Origin: Pyrobaculum oguniense TE7
GTDB taxonomy: Archaea; Thermoproteota; Thermoprotei; Thermoproteales; Thermoproteaceae
NCBI GenBank assembly: GCA_000247545.1
Contig: CP003316.1
Span: 839,233 to 903,232 of the forward strand
Reading direction: 5' to 3'
Length of the DNA: 64,000 bases
Shown: piece by piece, positions 60,030 to 64,000 of the stretch
Layout of the letters: each line of letters starts with the position of its first letter
How positions within the stretch are numbered: position 1 is the stretch's first letter
Notes under the pieces: model-generated
Told to the model about the DNA's origin: nothing
The model's database searches: none
What the model saw: the letters and a program-made list of their open reading frames with translations, nothing else
Position numbers and translations under genes: made by a program

Positions 60030-60557
60030 CTAGGCGCGGGTTAGCTTCTTAACGTCGTCGATGTATTTCCTCACTTTTTCCACCTCCCTCTTCAACATCT
60101 CGACGTCTATAATCCCGTCGTAGAAGGTCATCTCGTGAAGGTACCTCTCCCTTCCCCCGTAGCGGTCTCTAAACCCCAGCCTCTCCGCCTCCTCCACCAC
60201 GTCTTCCAACTTCTCTAAAAGCTTCCTCAGCTCCCAGTGGCTAGCCGGCACGACGCCGAGGAAGTGGAGTATCAGCGCATTCGCAGTGTTGACAACGGCA
60301 TTCCACAACTTCTCCGCAACATCGCGGATCATGTACTGATCCCCCCTCTTAATCCCCTCCTCCAGCTCCGACCTCCCCCTCTCGAAAAAACTTTCCGCAT
60401 CCTCTAAAAACGTCCTCACCCTCTCAGCCACGGAACGCAGGAGCCCCGACTTTAAAAACTTAGACGTCTTGACCACGTCGCCAGCGCTTTGCGGTGTATG
60501 GAGGCGGTTTGTTACAGCGCCGTTTTGCTGATCTACTCTACCGTGGTGGCGTTGCAT
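60030..60557 (-). CDS. PaREP1-like helical protein
   Basis: 175 residues from the first possible start; a GTG at 60476 would give about 148 residues and is more likely, since the first 27 residues are low-complexity polar. SVAERVRTFLEDAESFFERGRSELEEGIKRGDQYMIRDVAEKLWNAVVNTANALIL and HWELRKLLEKL match the PaREP1 repeat family first seen in P. aerophilum, related to HEPN-type helical domains. Often present in many copies and in variable parts of the genome; function unknown. Confidence 0.7.
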   Translation of the reverse strand: MQRHHGRVDQQNGAVTNRLHTPQSAGDVVKTSKFLKSGLLRSVAERVRTFLEDAESFFERGRSELEEGIKRGDQYMIRDVAEKLWNAVVNTANALILHFLGVVPASHWELRKLLEKLEDVVEEAERLGFRDRYGGRERYLHEMTFYDGIIDVEMLKREVEKVRKYIDDVKKLTRA

Positions 60558-61382
60558 AGGTGGCTATAACGGCTTTATGAGCGTAGCGTGTAACCATGTC
60601 GCGCCCTCTGTCCCCGTATCTATCTCGTTCTTTCAAGGCTCTTCATGGCTTGCCTAACGCCTACTATATCCTACCCGAGATGTTGGAGGAGGCTGGAGAT
60701 ATCCTTAGCAACGGTGTGGCCGAAGTGCCTTAAGGGCCTGGCCATGGGGGTTGAACACGGTATGATCTCAGCTCTGGGCCCTTTCACGAGGTGCTAGACG
60801 TGGTTTAACAAGGCCAACTTGATGGACGAGGACGTCATCTGTGGGGCAACGGGTTTACGGATAAGGCCACATGGCCTTGTTAAATCAACGCGTGGATATC
60901 ACCCATCTTTGGTGATAGCTCCTGCGTAGGAAGCTTGTGTCTATGATCTCGGCGCCGAACAGGGTCGCGTCGCAGTGAATTCTCTGGCCTTGGTCATAGC
61001 TGTGCTGTTGGCGACCTCCGTGGATCTCTGCCTTCACGATGCTAATGCCGCGGCTCTCGACGTGCCCTCCAGGCAATGACACCTGCCTTTAGAAAAACGC
61101 TACGTAGAGATGCGAAGGCCGGAATTTGGCCCTCTTCAGGGTTATATCGACGTCAGCTCGCCCGGGTGTTCCCTCATTTCCCTCAATACGAGTAGCCCTC
61201 TGGTGCCACCTCCTAGTCTAGGAGCTTATTGGCATTGTACGATAGCAATACGTCGGGACTCCTCCGTTCTTTATAGGCAATTTGACGGGGGCGGCTGGTT
61301 CTGCTTGTTACGTTGGCGGCGGCGCCAATGCGCGGTCAGCCGTCGGCGACAAGCTTATAAGAGCTATACCACGATTGTTGGT
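60558..61382. other. Gene-poor region, probably degenerate
   Basis: 825 bp with no convincing gene. Open frames here lack family similarity and change character abruptly, for example the plus-strand frame that runs into ThiW from 61110 without a plausible start. TATA-like CTTATAAGA at 61354-61362 belongs to the thiW-like gene. Confidence 0.5.
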
Positions 61383-61874
61383 GTGAATGCCAAGACGCTT
61401 GCATACGTCGTGGTCTTCACGGGGCTCGGGCTGGCGTTGGCCCCGATTAGCTTCCCGGTGGGCCCCACCAGAGCCTTCCCTGGGCAACATTTCGTCAACG
61501 GGCTAGCCGGCGTATTGATAGGGCCTTGGGCTCTTCTGGTCGCCTTGCTCATCTCCACAATAAGGCTTATGTTGGGGCTCGGGACGGTCTTCGCATATCC
61601 CGGGAGCTTGCCCGGGGCCTTGGCGGTGGCCCTCGCGTCTTACTTCTTAAGGCGGCGCGGCCTCCACGCCTACGCACCGCTGGCCGAGCCTCTGGGAACA
61701 CTCGGCATCGGCTTCCCGCTGTCGGCCTACGTGGTGGCCCCCGCCTTGGGGCTGGGGGAACGCTTCGCGGCGGGGCTCATACCTATATTCGCCGGCTGGG
61801 CGGCCTCCACGGCGGTGGGTAGCGCCGCCGCGTTTTTTGTAGCCTCTGCGCTGAGGAGACTTGGCAGGTTATAA
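61383..61874 (+). CDS. ThiW-like substrate-binding (S) component of an ECF transporter
   Basis: 163 residues from the GTG at 61383, 21 nt after CTTATAAGA. Five or six membrane spans. FPVGPTRAFPGQHFVNGLAGVLIGPWALLVALLISTIRLMLGLGTVFAYPGSLPG is the characteristic region of ThiW proteins, the S components for thiazole/thiamin precursors. No riboswitch was seen. The following three genes encode the energising module, so this is a dedicated transporter. Confidence 0.8.
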   Translation: MNAKTLAYVVVFTGLGLALAPISFPVGPTRAFPGQHFVNGLAGVLIGPWALLVALLISTIRLMLGLGTVFAYPGSLPGALAVALASYFLRRRGLHAYAPLAEPLGTLGIGFPLSAYVVAPALGLGERFAAGLIPIFAGWAASTAVGSAAAFFVASALRRLGRL

Positions 61875-62370
61875 GCTGTTGATCATAGGCGAGACCGGGA
61901 GGGGCAAGACCAGGTTACTGGTATCTCTGGTGGAGTTGGTGAGGGCTCTCGGGGTGCCGACAACGGTCATTGACCTTGCTCCCGAGAAGGCGGGGGTTGG
62001 CGCCAAGGTGGCCAGATATATCGACGTGTCCGGCCTCGTCTACCTCACGGCTGATTTCAGAGCCCCCAGGCTGGAGGGGAAAGACGCCGCGGAGGAGCTA
62101 GCCTTGGCGAAGGAAAACGCCGAAAAGGCCAGGTCGCTCTTCGCCAAGTACCTCTCGAGCCCCACCCCCTTCCTCGCCGTGAACGACTTGACCATATTCC
62201 TACACGCGGGCGATCTGGAGGAGGCGCTGGACCTTGCCGAATCCGCCAAGGCTTTCGTAGCCACTGCCTATTACGGCGAGTTGTTGAGGGATAAGGGGTC
62301 GGGCATCCTGGAGAGGGAGAGGAGGGCTGTGGAGGAGCTGGCGAGGCGCTGGCCCACAATTCGCCTATGA
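61861..62370 (+). CDS. Small P-loop NTPase inside the ECF operon
   Basis: 169 residues from TTG, overlapping thiW by 14 nt. Walker A IIGETGRGKTRLLVSL and Walker B-like FLAVNDLTIFLH. Unlike an ABC ATPase it has no signature motif or Q-loop. It resembles small SIMIBI-type or cobalamin-locus NTPases. The role in an ECF transporter is unknown. The next ATPase overlaps by 4 nt. Confidence 0.7.
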   Translation: MAGYKLLIIGETGRGKTRLLVSLVELVRALGVPTTVIDLAPEKAGVGAKVARYIDVSGLVYLTADFRAPRLEGKDAAEELALAKENAEKARSLFAKYLSSPTPFLAVNDLTIFLHAGDLEEALDLAESAKAFVATAYYGELLRDKGSGILERERRAVEELARRWPTIRL

Positions 62371-63467
62371 TCAGGGCCAAGTGCCTCACCGTATACGCCG
62401 GGGATAGCCCAGTGGTGAGGTGCGCCGACTTCGAGGTGAAGCCCGGCGAGTTGGCCGTCCTCTTCGGGCCCACCGGCGGCGGGAAGTCGAGCATAGTCAA
62501 GGCCATGGCCGGGATATACAGGTGGACCGGATCCCTTGAGATGCCGCGCTCTTACTTCATCTTCCAAGACGTAGAGGCAAACCTCCTTTTTGCCTACACG
62601 GACGAGGAGCTCGCCACGGTGAGTTGCAGGTCATACGCCGAGAGAAGGCCGATCGCGGAGCTGTCCATGGGGCAGAGGCAACTACTCGCCGTTAGGCTCG
62701 CCCTTGAGTCAGACGCCGAGGCCGTGGCCTTCGACGAACCGCTTGCGTTCCTAGACCCGGCCAGCGCGCTTGAGGTGGCCCGTGCCATAGCGCGGCTGGC
62801 CGAGCTGGGCAAGGCGGTCCTCGTGTCCGAGCATCGGCTGGAGTTCTTCTTGGAAGCCGACAAGTTCTATCTGGTGGATCGCGCGGTGATGCCGGCGGAC
62901 TTAGAGGAGGTGCTGTTAGAGGGCGCTCGCGGGGGCTACGGTCCCTACTTCACCAGAGCACAACGCCGGTTAATCGCCCCGCCGCAAGCCGAGGGTTGCC
63001 CAGTGCGGATTCTCGGGAGGGATTACCCGCCAGGCTCCAAAATAGCGCTGATGGGCCCCGTCGGCTCAGGTAAGACCTATACCCTAATGGCCCTCGCGGG
63101 TGTATACAAGAAGAACGGCGTCGGGGGGTGTAAGCCTGTCGGCTTCGTCCCCCAGAACCCGTATCTCTACTACGGCGATGTGGACTTGTCGAGGGCACCT
63201 AGGGCGTTGCTGGAGGAGCTGGGCATAAGTCCCGCCTCCTCGCCTCTGCGCCTCTCCTACGGTCAGGCAAGGCTACTCGCAGTGTTGTGGGAGATGTGGA
63301 GGAGGCCCCGCTTATTGCTAGTCGACGAGCCCACGGCTGGCGTCGACAGAGGGTACTCAGAGGCGCTGGGCGAGGCGATCGCCTCGTATGGCGGAACGGT
63401 GGTCTTCGCCACTCACGACCCCGTCTTCGCCGAGAGGTATGCCCAGTATAAAGTTCGGGTTGGCTAA
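62367..63467 (+). CDS. ECF transporter ATPase, two ABC domains in one chain
   Basis: 366 residues. First ABC domain: Walker A GPTGGGKSS, signature LSMGQRQLLA, Walker B VAFDEPLAFLDP, H-loop VSEHR. Second, shorter domain: Walker A GPVGSGKTY, signature LSYGQARLLA, Walker B LLLVDEPTAGVD, H-loop ATHD. It corresponds to fused EcfA1/EcfA2 powering uptake by EcfT and the ThiW-like S component. Both sites look catalytically complete. EcfT overlaps by 29 nt. Confidence 0.88.
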   Translation: MIRAKCLTVYAGDSPVVRCADFEVKPGELAVLFGPTGGGKSSIVKAMAGIYRWTGSLEMPRSYFIFQDVEANLLFAYTDEELATVSCRSYAERRPIAELSMGQRQLLAVRLALESDAEAVAFDEPLAFLDPASALEVARAIARLAELGKAVLVSEHRLEFFLEADKFYLVDRAVMPADLEEVLLEGARGGYGPYFTRAQRRLIAPPQAEGCPVRILGRDYPPGSKIALMGPVGSGKTYTLMALAGVYKKNGVGGCKPVGFVPQNPYLYYGDVDLSRAPRALLEELGISPASSPLRLSYGQARLLAVLWEMWRRPRLLLVDEPTAGVDRGYSEALGEAIASYGGTVVFATHDPVFAERYAQYKVRVG

Positions 63468-64000
63468 GGCTCTGATACTACTCTACATACCTATGGAGCC
63501 GACCTCTCTGATAACCCTAATTCCCCTATCGGCCGTGAGGCCAGAGGTGCTTAAAGCATCGGCGCTGTTCGCGGCCACGGTTTATTTGTTCTCGCTGATA
63601 TCGGCCAGCCCGCTGGACGCCGTTGCGCCGGCCCTTACGTTGTTCAAGAACCTGCTGGCCTTGGGCCTCTTCTTCCGCCTCCTGGAGCCCGGGGAGGTGG
63701 CTTGGGCCTTGGGCAAAGTCGGCGTGAGGGGGCCCGCGGCGCATTTGATAATCCTCTCCTTGAGGGCCTCCGACGTGCTGTCGAGGGAGATACGGTCCTT
63801 CATCGTAGCCCAGAAAGCCAAGGGGGTCTCCGGTGCCGTTGCGTTGTTGAGAGCGGCCACGCCCCTCGTAGTATACTCCCTCGACTACGCTGAGTACCTC
63901 TCGGTGCAATTACGCCAGAGGAGCTTCAAGTGCATCGCGGTTAGGCCTCTGGCGTTTACTAAATGGGATCTTTTGGTGATAGCCGCCGTAGCCGCCTCGC
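63439..64000 (+). CDS. EcfT transmembrane component (partial, runs off window)
   Basis: The frame from the ATG at 63439 is open to the window end (187 codons). PSIKFGLAKALILLYIPMEPTSLITLIPLSAV, several membrane spans, SREIRSFIVAQKAKGV and LSVQLRQRSF fit EcfT coupling helices (A-R-x-type arginine motifs that contact the ATPases). It overlaps the ATPase gene by 29 nt. The C-terminus is missing. Confidence 0.75.
   Translation, partial: MPSIKFGLAKALILLYIPMEPTSLITLIPLSAVRPEVLKASALFAATVYLFSLISASPLDAVAPALTLFKNLLALGLFFRLLEPGEVAWALGKVGVRGPAAHLIILSLRASDVLSREIRSFIVAQKAKGVSGAVALLRAATPLVVYSLDYAEYLSVQLRQRSFKCIAVRPLAFTKWDLLVIAAVAAS

Noticed and set aside
60885-61082. Minus-strand frame of 65 codons
   Set aside because: No start context, no family similarity, and it lies in degenerate sequence.

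Overview
The window reads as chromosome of a hyperthermophilic crenarchaeon of the Thermoproteaceae, most likely Pyrobaculum. The evidence is gene content (crenarchaeal-type DsrAB, DsrC and AprBA, a PaREP1-like protein), many GTG/TTG starts, mostly leaderless genes whose start lies about 20-28 nt after an archaeal TATA box, and ATGA-coupled gene pairs. No rRNA, tRNA, CRISPR array or insertion sequence was recognised. The main theme is dissimilatory sulfur metabolism.

Region 1 (1-9812) holds the end of a YeiH-type transporter gene, a radical SAM gene and a compact, AT-rich, all-plus-strand dsr island (dsrM1, dsrA1B1, a small unknown gene, dsrC1, a regulator, SQR-like flavoprotein plus DUF1641, a second regulator, dsrK1). 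Region 2 (9860-11570) holds two decayed transporter genes (EamA-type and YeiH-type). Region 3 (11705-15081) holds aprBA divergent from a cytochrome-b-like membrane protein.

Region 4 (15502-35689) is GC-richer and holds a second, dispersed dsr set: regulator, dsrM2, dsrC2, dsrE, dsrA2B2 with its small partner, siroheme methyltransferase, CbiA-type amidase, dsrK2, SQR/DUF1641, three TusA genes and two HemD-like genes. It also has a third dsrA3B3 pair with its own small partner, then a TusA / SelD-like-acylphosphatase fusion / DsrE operon. DsrA2 and DsrA3 share a 224-bp identical tract inside otherwise diverged genes, which suggests gene conversion.

Region 5 (35797-43302) has a merH-merA mercury unit with merA frameshifted, a DUF255 thioredoxin-like protein, peroxiredoxin, NifX-like protein, a broken ZIP-like transporter, and GYD and CoA-binding proteins. 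Region 6 (43510-48234) is a transglutaminase / MoxR / DUF58 cluster, followed by an ATPase-nuclease and two unknown genes. Region 7 (50605-59412) is a respiratory molybdoenzyme locus. It has decayed PsrB-like and NrfD-like genes, two related polyferredoxins, a regulator, a Tat-exported 1258-residue molybdopterin oxidoreductase and its TorD-like chaperone. Region 8 (59413-64000) has gene-poor degenerate sequence, a PaREP1-like gene and an ECF vitamin transporter operon (ThiW, small NTPase, fused double ATPase, EcfT cut by the window end).

Working model (inference): APS reductase and Dsr reduce sulfate, sulfite or thiosulfate. Electrons reach DsrC and DsrAB through DsrMK. SQR-like flavoproteins, TusA, DsrE and perhaps the SelD-like fusion move sulfur, and HemD, SUMT and CbiA supply (amidated) siroheme. 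The most interesting undescribed elements are the small protein encoded behind each of the three dsrAB pairs, a family of winged-helix regulators with cysteine-rich tails placed at each respiratory locus, candidate palindromic operators, and the SelD-like/acylphosphatase fusion.
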